A DNA stretch of 64,000 bases from Pseudopithomyces maydicus (GCA_026873275.1 JANTUC010000002.1:1550001-1614000), one strand, 5' to 3'. Positions 8,040-21,766 are shown, counted from the first letter of the stretch. A program made the numbers and translations. The notes: a model not told the origin generated them from the sequence alone.

Positions 8040-10812
8040 ATGGCGATGCGTGAGTGCTACAGGCTGCAATGCAGCTTCCCCGCCATGCCACCTTTTCCAG
8101 TCTGGAAAGAGCAACACAGAAGCTGACCGCCCAAACCTCTAGAACTTGATATGTCCAATGGTATGCCTTCCTCGACAAGCTTCGAACACACGCCCGAGAC
8201 CGCGAGCGACGACTAACACGCACACACAGCCCAGGTGATGAAGGACGAGTCGGGGCGGCCGTTCATCATCGTCAGAGAGTACGTAGGCCGGATCTAGGAA
8301 CACCAGGGGCTGACAAATTGCAGTCAAGGCAAGAAGAAGAGACAGCACGGAAACGAGGCTGTCAAGTCACACATTCTGGCTGCACGAACCGTGGCCAACA
8401 TTGTCAAGACATCTTTGGTACGAGCCCCAGGCGTGCCAAAGGCGACCGACGCTCATATTGACAGGGACCGCGAGGACTGGACAAGATCTTGATCTCGCCC
8501 GACGGCGACATCACTGTGACCAACGATGGCGCCACTATCCTGTCCCAGATGGAAATCTCAAATCACGTCGCAAAGCTACTCGTCGAACTTTCAAAGTCAC
8601 AAGACGACGAGATCGGTGACGGAACGACCGGTGTAGTGGTGCTCGCGGGCGCACTCCTCGAACAGGCGGCGGATCTTATCGACAAGGGCATCCACCCCAT
8701 CCGGATAGCCGACGGTTACGACCAGGCTTGCGAGGTGGCCGTCGCGAAGCTCGACGAAATCAGCGACGAGATCAATTTCTCCAAGGAGAACACAGAAGAG
8801 TTATTCAAGGTTGCTAAGACAAGTTTGGGCAGCAAGATCGTCTCAAAAGCACACGACCACTTCGCAAAGATCGCAGTGGATGCCGTTCTGTCGGTTGCGG
8901 ATCTTTCCCGGAAAGACGTTGATTTTGAGCTCATCAAGGTGGACGGCAAGGTTGGAGGTTCGCTGGAGGACACACTGCTGGTCCAGGGTGTGATAATAGA
9001 CAAGGACTTCTCCCACCCCCAGATGCCAGACGAGGTCAAAGACGCAAAGCTCGCCATTCTGACCTGCGCTTTCGAGCCCCCGAAGCCAAAGACGAAGCAC
9101 AAGCTGGACATCACTTCCGTGGAGGAATTCAAGAAGCTGCAGACATACGAATCCGACAAGTTCACTGAGATGATCCAGCGCATCAAAGATACTGGCGCCA
9201 ACGTGGTCATCTGCCAGTGGGGTTTCGACGACGAAGCGAACCACCTGCTGCTCACGAACAAGCTACCTGCTGTTCGGTGGGTTGGTGGTCCCGAAATCGA
9301 GCTCATCGCGATCGCTACCAACGGCCGCATTGTACCTAGATTTGAGGATTTGAGTGCGGAGAAGCTAGGCACAGCCGGCATTGTCCGGGAGTTGACGTTC
9401 GGAACAACCCGAGACAAGATGTTGGTCATCGAGGAATGCGCCAATACTCGAGCAGTCACAGTTTTTGTGCGAGGTAGCAATAAGATGGTGAGTGATCACA
9501 TGGCGAAGTTCAGTCGCAGTGTCTGCTACGCTCCTCGGAGACCCGACGGGCATTAATTTTCAGACCAATTGAGCGCGCTAACAACGGATAGATCATCGAT
9601 GAAGCCAAGCGATCGCTACATGATGCTCTTTGCGTTGTCCGAAACCTCGTCAGGGATAATCGCATCGTCTACGGCGGTGGTGCAGCAGAGGTTGCCTGCT
9701 CGCTTGCTGTGGAGGATGCAGCAGTCAAGGTACTAGCATCCCAGCTCGGAATCGCAATGACATGATGATTTCTGACACGATAATAGAGCCCCGGTCTAGA
9801 ACAATACGCAATGCGCGCATTTGCCGATGCACTTGATTGCGTGCCCATGGCGCTCGCTGAGAACTCTGGTCTCAGTCCCATCGAGACCCTTGCCAGCATC
9901 AAATCACGACAGGCCAAGGAGAACAACTCCAGATTAGGTGTTGATTGCATGCAAACCGGTAGCAATGGTGAGTTGAAATTTGCTTTGTGTGTTGAAGCTC
10001 GGCATAGGCCATGCAGCTTTGATCCTTCCAACTCTAGTTTGGCCGACCCAACATATGATCTCTATCCTGTTTGGTTGTCTCGATCCCGAGCGTGCATTTG
10101 CAAGACTGTCACACGTGGTCTTGTGGTGTGGCTCGCGAGCCTTCATTTCCTGCATTAGGCGCCTTTGCGCGTTTCCCCCACGCTATATCCATTTGTGTTT
10201 GATCTTCATCCACAGCCCGGTGCCTTACAACGACGGCTCGGGTTTGGGTTTGGGTATCACACTTTTGTTCTGCGTCCTTTTCTGTAACTTTAAGTGGATC
10301 ATGCTAACTCGGACCGACACCTAGATATGAAGGAGCACTTTGTCATTGATCCTTTGATCTCCAAGAGGCAACAGCTGATGCTTGCAACGCAATTATGCAG
10401 GATGGTGCTCAAGGTACGTTACCAATATTCTTCGTTGGGGTTTGTTTCATACCGTACCGTTTTTATTACGCATCGGGTCTCCTGCACGATTCGTACTACA
10501 GGCGGTGGCACAGCAGCGCCACAGCAGCGTCCCAGTTCCTATGCCACCCTGTCATCCCCTTGCGCTAAGTACATTCTGTTGCGGAGAGCGGGGAGGCGGG
10601 TCTGCAAGTCACTGTTACACAGTGCGAGACGTGTCCTCCTTCTCCACCATGAGCCGCTGCGTTGGAGAAAGCAGTGGTTACACGATGTTCGAGCAGATCC
10701 CGTCATCTCCAAGTTTTCATTGGTCTTACATCGCAAAATTTCTGGGTCAAGCTGACATGGTTTTCAGGTCAACAATGTGATCATCGCAGGAAGCGACGAA
10801 AACGAGTTCTAA
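8040..10812 (+). CDS. cct5: T-complex protein 1 (CCT/TRiC) epsilon subunit
   Basis: Subunit of the cytosolic eukaryotic chaperonin that folds actin, tubulin and WD40 proteins. Nine exons: 8040-8049, 8143-8160, 8230-8278, 8324-8417, 8465-9487, 9592-9729, 9787-9967, 10325-10413 and 10768-10812, giving 548 residues with no frame break. Chaperonin signatures: [21 protein letters not shown], and the ATPase motif [16 protein letters not shown]. Epsilon-specific segments include [19 protein letters not shown] text, [15 protein letters not shown] and RWVGGPEIE. The C-terminal exon encodes [14 protein letters not shown]. The last two introns are 357 and 354 bases, against 45-104 for the others, and flank an 89-base exon. 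Its expression is probably coupled to HP1 through the shared promoter. Confidence 0.95.
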
Positions 10813-11557
10813 ACATCGCTAGGGGAGCCATTTGGGCGTTGGTGGGTGATACCGTCTAGATACTGTAGTGACACAACGATGTGAGGGACCGGATGGGCAG
10901 GGTCGCTCGTACATATAGATGGCTCGTAATGAAAAAGTTAAGAACAGCGAAGGCACGAGGTGTAGCAGGACTAGATCCTCTGCGCTTAGCAGTGTTACCC
11001 TTATTTCTGCTGTGCGACAGTTGGCAGTGGACAAACCCCACGCGCTTGCAAGTGATGTGTGCAGTATAACCATCATATAACGCATGTACCATGATTAAAA
11101 TCAGCAGCTTCCCGATCCATCTATTTGTGTTCTTGCGATTGGTTTCTCGTCATGTGTAGCGCCGTGGCATTAAAAGGCCAGAGAAAATGGATTGTCGATT
11201 AAGCATCTACACCATGCTTCCAGTATCACCGCGTATATGCCATCGAAATCAGCATCTCCTTGGTTCAATTGAAGCCCAAGATGGAAAGTTACATCTCCGC
11301 TGCGTACATGCAAAGACGTCGCCCACTCCTTACCAATCCCTCGCACCCCCTTTTTATCCACTCCGGTCAACGTATCTATGTAACTTGCCTCCCTATCCTC
11401 ACCACCTACATGCAGCAATGCCATAAACCCCCCAACGCATGCCCTCCGACCCGCTTAACCCCACACCGGCCAAAAATTCATCCGATTCCCACACCACGCC
11501 CACACTCCCAAGCAGAACAATTTTAGAATGGTAGAAAAAGTAAAAAAAGATAATCAA
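10813..11557. other. Intergenic between CCT5 and tRNA-Asn
   Basis: No supported gene. The 3' untranslated part of CCT5 is expected at the left. Short frames here are chance. Confidence 0.5.
11542..11548 (-). terminator. RNA polymerase III terminator of tRNA-Asn
   Basis: Seven T on the transcribed sense (A run on the plus strand), ten bases after the tRNA 3' end. Confidence 0.8.
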
Positions 11558-11631
11558 CTCCCCCGCGTGGGCTCGAACCACGAACCTCCTGATTAACAGT
11601 CAGACGCGCTAGCCAATTGCGCCACGGAGGA
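11558..11631 (-). tRNA. tRNA-Asn (anticodon GTT)
   Basis: A 74-base intronless cloverleaf on the minus strand. The acceptor stem pairs TCCTCCG with CGGGGGA, with discriminator G at 11558. The A box is TGGCGCAATTGG and the anticodon loop CTGTTAAT contains GTT. The T arm GTTCGAGCC forms the B box. A T7 stop follows. Confidence 0.95.
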
Positions 11632-14600
11632 TGGATGATGTGAAAGCTGTTGTTGCTTTTGTCTGATGGTCACGTGAAGTTTTAGAAAATAAAGATACCT
11701 ATGAATTGCATAAGGTGAAGGGTTGGAAAAAGAGAGTGAGGTGGCTTGTGTCATGCGGGGGTAGATGAGTGGGGTGGTGGGGAAGAGGGGAGGGGGTCAA
11801 GGCAGAGGCAAGGAGTGATGGATGCTTCGTTTGGGAGGGATGGAATCATGTTGAAAGGTGGGTTTTTGAAAGTTGCCGCCTTCCATGAAGCCGCCGCGGT
11901 AGGGCTATGTATTGAAGATTTATGCATAGCTTGTACCGAGCAAATCATGCATGTTAGGCATACGGCATGCGGATTTCAGGTATCTTCATGAATCAACGTG
12001 TCTTTTCACGTAGAACTCCCGGACGATAGATAGGTAGGCTTCATTCAGGTGCATCCACAAATGAAAAATCATTTTATTGCTAATGTATGTGTGGTTCTGA
12101 GAAATATGCTCTCTGGAGCTGGGGGAAGGCAAAAGAATTACTGCAACAACTATATTGGCCGTTCATACCATGTGGGAGTGAGTAGTACTAAGCCTATGCA
12201 TAACAGATGTCTAAGTTGCTGATCAAGTGGCGGGTTATTGCTGTATATTTGCAATCATTTCGTGGTGTAGAGACGGCTATCTGACCATGTTTGCGGCTTG
12301 CAGCGAATATTACACGTGAGGTTTTTGACCGTATAAAGACAGAAAGGTATATTACGCGCACCTATCATGAGAGCAACATAGAACACTACAACTATACGTG
12401 ACATAATGTAGTCCGTACAGGCTGAAATGTTGGGCTAGAAGTTAATATAAAAATACTCGTGATGACCAGAAACATTCAAAATTAACCACCAGCCATCTAC
12501 CGTTGTCTTTCCCCACAACCTTACTCACCACATTACTACATCCCCAGAGCTCATACTCCACATGACATTCGCCATTTGCCACTCACCTCTCTTGCTCAAC
12601 CAAAATTACCTACCTGCCTTACGTGGAGTGACATCCCGCGTGGACCCTTTTCTCATCATCTGACCTCCTCGCCACGGTACGTACCCACATTCATTCATCT
12701 CAGTGGCAAACGCCCATCCCACCATCTCCACCGCACCCCTACCTCCCTCGTAAACAATACAATACCCACACCATCTGGCCACCTGTATCGTACGGTAATG
12801 AAAAAAAAACCTAACGTGTTCAAATCTGGCGGTGGGTGATCGGGCCTTCTCCAAAAAAGGAAACGCCCACGCCGCGATTTCTTCGGAAGCGCGGCTCTGC
12901 GTCCCTGCATCAGTGCCCAACGCCAACCAGCCAGGCACACCCACCCACTACTACACGGCTCGATGGGCGCCGCTCGCCTGACGCGAAAGTGGTAGGATCG
13001 TGGGTGATTGTGCGAGGTGCGTCCGTGCGCTCGTTAGAAAGTGAAACATACCTACATACATACCTAACGTACGGTATGCGAAGGGAAAGAAAGTTCTGCG
13101 TGCGTTCGCAAGCGATATGCAGGGCCCGGTTGACCCTGGCTAAACCAAGTTGTCAAAGTGATACTATCGATAGATGGATTCGTTTGATAGACAGATGGAT
13201 ACCGTAGTTGGGAAAACATGATCCCGTGAGATGGTGCACATGGGGAAATAATTAATGCCGCGGATATGGAGCGGGAATTCTAGATGCCGGAGTAGATGGC
13301 CGAGCGAGTGCGATGGTACGGCACACCGACTGACTGGTGGTCTGTATACGGCGCCAGGAAGCTCGCAGGTAGCAGACAAGGTACCTCTATTCCGTCCCAT
13401 TTGTGGATACGTTCTACGACTCATCAAGGGCTGGCCCTGCTAGCACGGGAATATGTATATGTAGGTATGCAATACTGTACATACTATAGTAGTCAGGCAC
13501 GCACGTGAAGGCGCGGACTCGTGGCGGTGAAGTTCTGGAAGTAAGACCGGGCTGTGGCTAGATAGGGCGTGACGCGACGCGAGCAAGCAGCAGTGCTGAT
13601 ACAAGTGGGCCATCACAACGGACTAAGCAGCGAGACGCCTCACCGTCGCGTATTTTTTTCTTGCGGTGAAGCAAGCTAGCGGAGGAAAACGGAGGAAGAG
13701 CAAGCTGAGCAGAAGGCTGCCAGGATGCGTAAGCTTTTCTCCGCGGGTCGGCCAAAGTGAGGAGGAGGGGCGCATCCGCAATCACAACCGTATCCGGTGA
13801 GCGAGGAGGGGGAAAGTGGAGAAATGGACGGAGCACATGCGCATGATGGCGGGTCGGGTCTCATGGTGATGGGAGGGGGTGGAGGGAGAGAGCGTCTGGC
13901 CGGGAGAGCGAGCGAGTGACTGGCATGTGGTGGTGAGATTTCAGCGTTGCCAGAAGGCCGCGCGAGCTTGTGAAAAGCACATGCGGCTTGACGTTCTCGG
14001 GGTCTTGTCCATCAGCGCACCATCAGTATTGGCAGCGCGCGGCGAACAGCACGGGACAGGTCATGTTGGACCAGCTCTCGAGTCGGAGCATCCGAACACA
14101 CGTGAAAGCATCTCCCACGTCCGCGCGCCGTAACAAGGATGTCAGCAGAGCCTCATCTCGGCAGCGAATCAGGGCGACGAGGCGCAAAAGCTTGACCCTT
14201 GGTTGTGGAGCAGGGGCGCCAAACGTCCGGGAAGAAATATGCTTCTGGAAAAGTTCTACTTCGCGGCTTGGAAGGTTGTGGCTGGGTTGGAACAAGCAGC
14301 GCGCAGTCCAGTCGTGCCATGGTGCTGCAGCCGGCCGAGAGGCGTGCGGACGGCTGCAGAAAAAAAGCGCGAGGACGGGCGGCGGGATCCACAGATGATG
14401 GCGAGCCAGGCGTTCGAGATGCAAAAGAGTGGTCATGGTTGGGCGCAGCACAGGGTGGAGCCCGTGGTGGGTGGAGCGGCGCTGCGGCAGCTAGGGGGTA
14501 GATCGAGAGGAGATTGCACGCACGGGTTGTTGGATGTTGCGATATCTAGGTCCACCGGGCAAGGATGACATTGTCACCTTCTTCCGCAACGCGAACCCAC

Positions 14601-17600
14601 ACGCCTCCATTGTAATTTTTCACAATTGCATGGCCGGGCTTGTGCGTGCGAGCGAACGGTCCAGGCCGGTGGGATGACGTCGATGGCAGGAGGGCGGTAG
14701 ATTGCACGCTCAGCTCGACAGAACGGGCGCACCCCCATACGACGGTGGCTCACGGATTTCCTGTTCCGGAAGATGCGAGTTTGGTACCTTGCATGGTGAG
14801 GATGCTGATCGCTGCTGCAGACACGTATCATCGGTCACGCTGATGTCAAGAAGCTGGCCGGGGAGCGCGGATCATGACGACAGGCGACGAGCGCTGCAAA
14901 CTTAACGCGCTCATTGTTGGCCATGGAAGCGTCTCTGTTTGAGGGTGATCCGGTGGCGCAACCTGCTCGCAGTCTGCCGGCTGGTGAAATTGGTCGATCG
15001 ATTGGCCTCGAGTCGAGGCGGATGAGCTTCAGCCCTACGGATGGGATGCCTGCCGCGTGCTGATCTGGGGCTGGTCGGTCTGGGGAAAGTAGCGCGCTTG
15101 CGACGGGGAAAAAGGACCTTCTTCGTGCAACGGCACAGCAACAACATGCGTCTTATTTGGCTGTGGCATGTCCCGATCCAGCTTCCCGCCCTGAACCTTG
15201 ACTCGCTGTCCTCGTCGAGCGGCTATCGAATGCCGTTCTGATGTTCCGACATGAGCTGGTAACCTTCACGCTATCGCGGGGAAGCCCTCACCAGTGCTAA
15301 CCCTTCGGCATAGCATTCTCGCGCTGCAAGCTAGCCTTTGACATCGGCCCGTTGAAAGGTGAATCCGTCGCATGATCATGGTCCCGAGGTCATGGGGTCT
15401 CACGGCAGCAATGCCTTTGATGGTCGTCTTGTATAGCTCGCCCATCTATGATATCATAGCGGCGGGCAGCATCGGCGTGCTCCAGGAATTTCTCCAGCAC
15501 TAAGCTCATCCCCCGGGGCACTCACATGCCCCGTCTCCACATGTGCCTGGAATAGCAATAACGAACTCGCAGTCGCCTGATGAATAGGAACAAAGGTGGT
15601 GGTGCCGGAGAAGCGGCCGTCCTGCCGCCACAAGGCCGCGACAAAGACCATTGATTGTGCCAGACGCGCGGCGCATATCGCACAAGGATGGGAAAGAACC
15701 CATTCTCCAGGCCGGCTTGTGAATTGCGGGGGAGACGCTCGTGAAACCCGCAAGACAGGAACTAAGGTCCAACGGCTTGTAACAGCGCCAGTGGCTGCCG
15801 GGCAACCATGTCCAAGGCATCTGGATGGTCGAAACGCGGTGCTGGCGGCTCAAAGACACGTGGATACAAAACGCGTGTATCGAAACTGTACTGAAATTCT
15901 CCAACCCGGCTGCTGAGCAAGGAACCACGCCTGCAACGTCAGCCAGGAGGCGTACCGGATCCAGCTCCGCGTAGCGGCGGGAAGTGGACCGGACTGTTGC
16001 GCACCTCTCTCGGAATTGGGCGCGGGGTACGTTGCAAACTCGCAAACGGTCGTCGTCGTCGTCTACTATCAACCGTCAGGTGACGCTTGTCTGGAGGGGC
16101 TGATGAGGCATTGAGTCGACGTGCATGGTTGTTGAATATTGGTTGCGACGACGTGAACGGACCCTCACGCAGGTAATCCGCTGGTGTTATCGAAACTCTA
16201 GCAAGCGGGGAAATAGCTTCCTCAGACGCTCTAGTGTCCATGGACGCGTCGCTCAATCGCCGGTACACTAGGATACCTGATGGTGCTGCATTGGGCCTAA
16301 GGCAAGATCAAAACGTGGCAGCCACAAAACGTTCATGAGCATACCAATATCGCGGTCCAACGTATCACGTAGTTGAATTCTCAACACTCCCATGGCTGGA
16401 TGTGGAGATTCCGGGCCATCCCCCGCAAACGTTGTCGATGGAGGCAAGCCGTAGGGGAAGCGTGCACCGATACAACTCTCGCCTAAGGCGGAACCTTCTT
16501 CGGCGGCACTGGCGTGGTTTTGCCTTTTAGCCTCAAGGAGTAACTTCTGTAGCAGCATCGAGTACCATGGAGCTAGTCACCACAGTATAGCTCTTGAATT
16601 GTCATACAACCATCGACTTTTGCTTCGGGGTCTTGATGCGACATCGGAAACGAACATGTTTCGGTCCGCGGAACCCAGACGTCGGTTGCGTTTTAGTCAC
16701 GGCATGCGTGTTGCAGGTAGCTCAACGGCTAACGCACCCACAGGAGACCCTGAAGATGCAGTGTTAACAATGATGTATCCGGGTTCTCGAGGAAGCAGGC
16801 TTGGCGAGTAGCGTCCCTTTCCGATAGGAGGATGCGTCAACGACGATCGCTGAGTTCCCCATGGGCAATGCGATGTGACCGTGAAGTAAGAGGGGTTAGA
16901 CTTTTGTTTGTCGTGTAGAAGACCTAGAACCGAACAGAGTTCTTCCACAACGTTTAAGCCCCTGGATCGACGTCGAGGTATACTTCAACATGTCAAAGAG
17001 TAAAATAAGATTGGGCGTCGATCAACGGGAGAATCGACATGTTACAGAAACTCTGTCGGGTGGCGTTCATCCGTGTAGGACATGGTGAAATGGTCAAATG
17101 CCATGTTGGTTTCAAAGAAATTGAAGGGACGTGGTGCAGAATGAGTTTACGATGGCCATTACAGGTGTTCACCGCTGTCCTGCACAGTTGCTTGGATACG
17201 GTACCCTAACAAACGCACAGCAGCCTTGTGAACACATTGCGGGGCTCCCATGACTTCTCGAGAGGCTCAAGCATGCTGTACAGACTGTACAGAGTCCAGT
17301 CGACGAGGGCACATTACCTCACCCGTACGGTACGCAGGTGGTAACCCTGACGCACATTGGATGGCCATTGTAGACGGATAGCGACCGTATCAACCATGCG
17401 TAGTATATATTGAGCGCAGCAGGACGCTCTCTCACCGTGCTGAATGGGAAGCCATGCCGCTGCCACGGCTGGTTTGAGTGGTCCACGAAAGCTGCGATCT
17501 GCGAAGCTGGACAGGCGTGCTGCACGCCACACCAGAGTGCTTCGCTAGCCATCTAAAACATCTCATCTCGGAACCTTACGCCGTGAGTAGGCGAGGGGAT

Positions 17601-18544
17601 CGGCGTAGTAGCAGTAGCGAGAAAAGAAAACAGGTCGTGAGGCAAGTAAGTAGGTAGGGAGGCGAGGGTGGGCTGGGTGGGTGGGGTTGCGGAGTGGAGC
17701 GCGCGCGCTGCTCGCGGGTACCATCAAAGGGGAGGCTTGAAGGGACAGAATCAGTATGATACCACGGCATATCGACAGCACAATCACTATCACAGCCGGC
17801 TGACTACGCGCTTCGTACCCGCCCGGCCCCCGTGTGTGACACGAGACAACCCCCACGGGGGGCGGCGAGTTAAAATTCCCCGAGCAGGGTCTCACCTCAC
17901 CGTACAGTGTTGGCCTACACGATTGCCGATAAATAGAAACACGCTCGGTGATCACAGGACGCGGCAGCGGCAGTCATGGTAAGCATGGCGCGCTCGCCTC
18001 GAGGATACCGGTGGCGGAGTCTTGCGGGGTCCCTGTCCTGGCCATGAGGCTGAGGAAGGTACTGGCCGGATGCAAAGGTGAGGATGGTCATCTGCGCTCG
18101 ACTGCAGAGCGCTAGCGACATCTGGAGTGCCAGCGCATCACCGAGATATACCGACTTGGAGGTGAGGCGCTGCGTCTTCCAGGCACCCGCCAGGGATACG
18201 ATGTTGTTGTTGTTGTTTTTTTCGGCGGCGCCTGACTGATGGGCGGGCAGGGGCCGTGACGGTGGAGGACGTGGAGATGAGATGGACTGGCTGGGATGCT
18301 CCGGGCAGTCCGGGGTAGGTGAGGGTTGGCGAGACGAGGCGACGAGAGGAGAGAGCGGCTGTGGTTCCGCGGTCAGCTGGTCGGTGAGGGAGGGAGTGCA
18401 GCGGGAGTGACGACGTCGAGTCGAGTGTCTGGCGGCGAGTCGTTCCAGTCCAGCATGGAGGAAGGATGACAGCAAGGACACCACAAGGCGCCTCCCGCCA
18501 GACCACAACAGGCGTGCCATCCTGACCCGAACCGACCTGACCCA

Positions 18545-18571
18545 ACCTGGCCTGGCCTGGCCTGGCCTGAC
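18545..18571. repeat. CCTGG short tandem repeat
   Basis: Four near-perfect copies of CCTGG followed by degenerate CCTGA units. Confidence 0.7.
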
Positions 18572-18935
18572 TTGCCCCGACCTGAGTTGCTCCCAGAGGT
18601 CCAGAGTCAGTCGTTGTCTGTGTGCTCAGGCTCGCGTGCTGCAACCACTAAAGCGAAGGCCTGACTCATAAGGCTGAATGCGCGTCTCGAGTCTCGAGCG
18701 GCGATCACAACATGGGCGGCACGGAGCACAGCACATACGAAACGCCCCCTCGCGCACTCACGAGGGCACCGCCGTGATGAAGGCGGCGTCGACGACGTGA
18801 CGATGCCAGGCACGCTCACAGGCCAGATCCGTGGACGGCACACAGGAAGCCGGGCCGAGGGAAAATGTGCGCAATAGCCGCGCCGTCGTGAAGCGCACAC
18901 AGAGAGCCCTGGAGAGCACTCCCACACGTGCCCCC

Positions 18936-18956
18936 CATCCATCCATCCATCCATCT
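18936..18956. repeat. ATCC microsatellite
   Basis: Five tandem ATCC-type units after a C run. Confidence 0.8.
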
Positions 18957-19901
18957 ATGCCAATTGCCGGCCGACGGTGCCATCGCGGGTCAGCAATAAA
19001 CCGAGACATGGCAAGTGATGGTGAGTGAGATGGTGATTTCAGCGTCGCGGCAGATGCGCTGCGAACCATGATAGAAGAGACCACCCAACGCCCTTTGCGC
19101 CGTTCTAAGCCGGCACTGTGGGTTTGCCAGCAGCGTGCGCCATTGGTGTCGGCGACCCACGCAGGCAAGCTACAGCACAACATGCATAAGCGCCTCTCGC
19201 ACACCCATTTCGAGAGATGATTCAGAAGAGCGGTAAGAGGCCCTGCCAAACAGGTCCGCTTTGCCCATCATCCTTGCGTTTGTTGGGATCAGGAACCCCG
19301 GGAACCACTGTCTAGACGGGGCAGGGCTCGGTGGGACCTCTCTCAATGGAGTCATGAACACTATCAACACAAATCGAAGGCCCAAGGTTCGATGCAATCA
19401 TTGTGTAAACTTTCGCTTTCGCTTTTCGGCATTAACTACCTAACCCCCAATCACCTCAATCCTCCTCTGGTAATGCCGTCAAATCCATCTCCGCGCCGCG
19501 CCCTGGACGCTTCAGGGTATAGTGGCCCAGCGAGCCAATTGTAAAAGTACAATGCAGGTAAAAGTACAGACAAGTGGATGGGGTATAGGCCGGCACAAAA
19601 AAGCCGGACCCAAAACCACCCAGGCGTGAGCCTTGACATATCTTGTAGCCGAAAGAACCGCCCATTGTCCGATGTGACGAAGAGTAAGAAGGAAACTCGT
19701 AGCCTCGTAGGCATACTCGATGCCCGATGGTATCAAAAAGTTTTGGGACACATTAGCCATGATAAGCTGTCCGAAAGTCCTGGGGGACGGCCCACGAAAT
19801 AGAAAATCCAAAAGAACGCCAATGAACCCATGATGCTCCATACATGCCGCTGAATGTGCAAATGTAGAATGATGATGAAAACAAGAAAAAAGGTAGCTAG
19901 G

Positions 19902-21710
19902 TTACCATCCTTTTTGGTGGTATTCCTGCAGACCTTGGTCGAAGTAATCGTTATACGAGTTGTTTTTGATCGCCTCCCCTTGGGTGGCGGTCTTGATCAG
20001 GTTGTTTTGCTGCATGGTGGTCTGCAGACCCTTCACGTCGTTGGTTGTGGCAGCTCGGCGCAGCGCAGGGATAGAGACTGCGCTTTGAGCCCTTTTGTTG
20101 ACTGCATTCGTCGTCGAGTTCTTCTGCTGCCGCTCCCAGAGCAGATTCGAACGCAACGACGCGGTGAGCTCGGTTTGGAGCATGTTGCGGCGGGTGGTAC
20201 GTGGTGAAAGTGCGGGAGGGTGCACGTTGGACGTGGTCATGATGATGGGCTTTGATCGCGAGGCCTGCGGTCGCATCATCAGACCAGCATCCTCCTGGGG
20301 TGAGTTGCCAGTGGAAGGTCCGTTGGGGGTTGTGGTGCGAGAGCGTCGGATAGCAGGGGAAGAGCGAGACGCAGCATTCTGGAGTGCTTGCGCACGATCG
20401 CCCTGGTGCATCATGGTTGTGAGCAGAGACCTACGGGAGACCAGGTTTGGTTTGGAGTCGACACGCTGGAACAGGGGCCTCTCATCCATGCTGGCAACGG
20501 CGCTGTCGTCGTTGTCGTCTTCCCATTCTTCGTCCGAGTCTTCTTCTTCGATTGCGTTGTCGTCCGAGTCATCCTCGGATTCGCTTTCAATGGCCTCCTC
20601 GCTCTCAGAGGTAATATCGTGGATGGTGCGGGTGCTGACCTGGTTGTTAAAGGACAGGTTCTTGTGAATGAGACCGGCCTTTTTGATGTTGTCGGATAGA
20701 GAGCTACGCTTCTGCAGAGAATAAGCCTCGAGAGAACTGCTGTTGTCCTCGTCGGACGAGCCGCCCAGGGTGAACATGGGCTGCTTCTTGCGCATGGGCT
20801 CGGCCTTGGAAGGCAGAGGCTTGGAGACGAAGCTGTTCTTCAATATCGGGGTGGGGTTTAGGTTGGTGCTGGATCGGACGGAAGTAGATATCCGGGCAGG
20901 ATCGAAGCCGTGGACGACGCTGTGGGCGCTGACGTCGGTGGAGGTGCTCATCTCAGAGCTGACGGCAGGGCTCATCTCGTCGCTCTCGATGGCAGTGGCG
21001 ACGGTTGAGGTGGATGACTCAGGAACGAAGCGGGCAGGTGGAGGAGGCGAAGGGTGGCGGGGCGCGGTGTCTGGCACGGGTTTCGCCGGCTCTTCGTGCA
21101 GGACGGGCTGGGCGAGCTGTGGCGGGAGGGGCGAGAGCGGTCGGATGGCCTTCTTCTCCTGGATGGAATTGACGACCTTCTCCAGATCGATCGGGGTGAT
21201 GTGCTTTCCGCGGGCCTGGCTGTTGGTGGAGTCGTGTCGGCGCAGTTCGGGTCGCGACGAGGAATTGGAGCGCGAGGTCGTCATGGCGCTCTCCGTGGCA
21301 GAGTCGTCGGAGCCGACGCTCGACGAGAGCTCGGGCAGGTCCTCGACGGCCGAGTTTTTGGAGTCAAAGGACCAGTGCGAGGGCGCAATGGGCTCGGGCG
21401 GGCAGCAGAAGGTCTCTCTCGACCAGAGGCGCCAGGCCTGGGGCTGTCAGTGGCTGCATGGCTGGTGGGGCAGGCCTGGGGACTGCTTTTGGCGGACTCA
21501 CCATGTTCTCGTAGCGCTTGCCGTCCTCCATGGCGGGGGAGCACTTGGAGAAGACTGTTTGGAGCGGGTCAGTGCGAGGGGTGGAGAGCGGCGGGCCGGG
21601 GGCGACTAACCAGACCACAGGCCAAAGAGGTTCTCGGGATTGCGGGTTTCGATGGTGTGCATGGAGCCGTGCTCGACGCGCACAATGGGGCGCGCAGCGT
21701 GCAGAGGCAT
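19902..21710 (-). CDS. GATA_AreA-domain / DUF3295 regulatory protein
   Basis: Predicted nutrient-signalling regulator of 562 residues. Minus-strand exons: 21611-21710, 21502-21554 and 19902-21437. The N-terminus carries the short block ENLFGLWSVFSKC ... YENMAWRLWSRET, which spans all three exons and matches the domain found at the N-terminus of AreA and in yeast Mks1-like proteins. The rest is Ser/Pro-rich and disordered with an acidic SESEDDSDD/EEDSDEEWEDD stretch near the middle. The end, from NMLQTELTASLRSNLLWERQ to DYFDQGLQEYHQKGW, is the conserved C-terminal signature of DUF3295. No zinc finger is present, so it is not AreA itself. It probably acts through protein contacts in nitrogen or TOR-linked control (family-level inference). 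The start at 21710 places the conserved block close to the N-terminus; the upstream frame is low complexity. Confidence 0.85.
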
Positions 21711-21766
21711 GTTTGCGTGGGCGGCCGTGGCTGCTGCTGCTGCTGCGGGGGCTGGGTTCTGGGGGA

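Larger units (their letters stand above)
11632..19901. other. Gene-poor stretch of 8.3 kb
   Basis: No family, domain or exon chain is recognisable on either strand. The longest open frames (for example 201 codons at 17915-18520 minus and 188 at 15506-16072 minus) are arginine/serine/proline-rich, overlap frames on the other strand and lack plausible splice neighbours. Base composition is balanced to moderately GC-rich, so this is not an AT-rich RIP-degraded repeat. Short tandem repeats occur near 18.5 and 18.9 kb. It may contain non-coding transcripts or long regulatory DNA of the gene at 19902-21710. Confidence 0.5.

Noticed and set aside
9968..10767. Similarity between the two long CCT5 introns, as in introner elements
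   Set aside because: Lengths match (357 and 354) but the sequences do not align by eye.
17915..18644. 201- and 168-codon minus frames
   Set aside because: Low complexity with poly-Asn and CCTGG-repeat translation; no homology signal.
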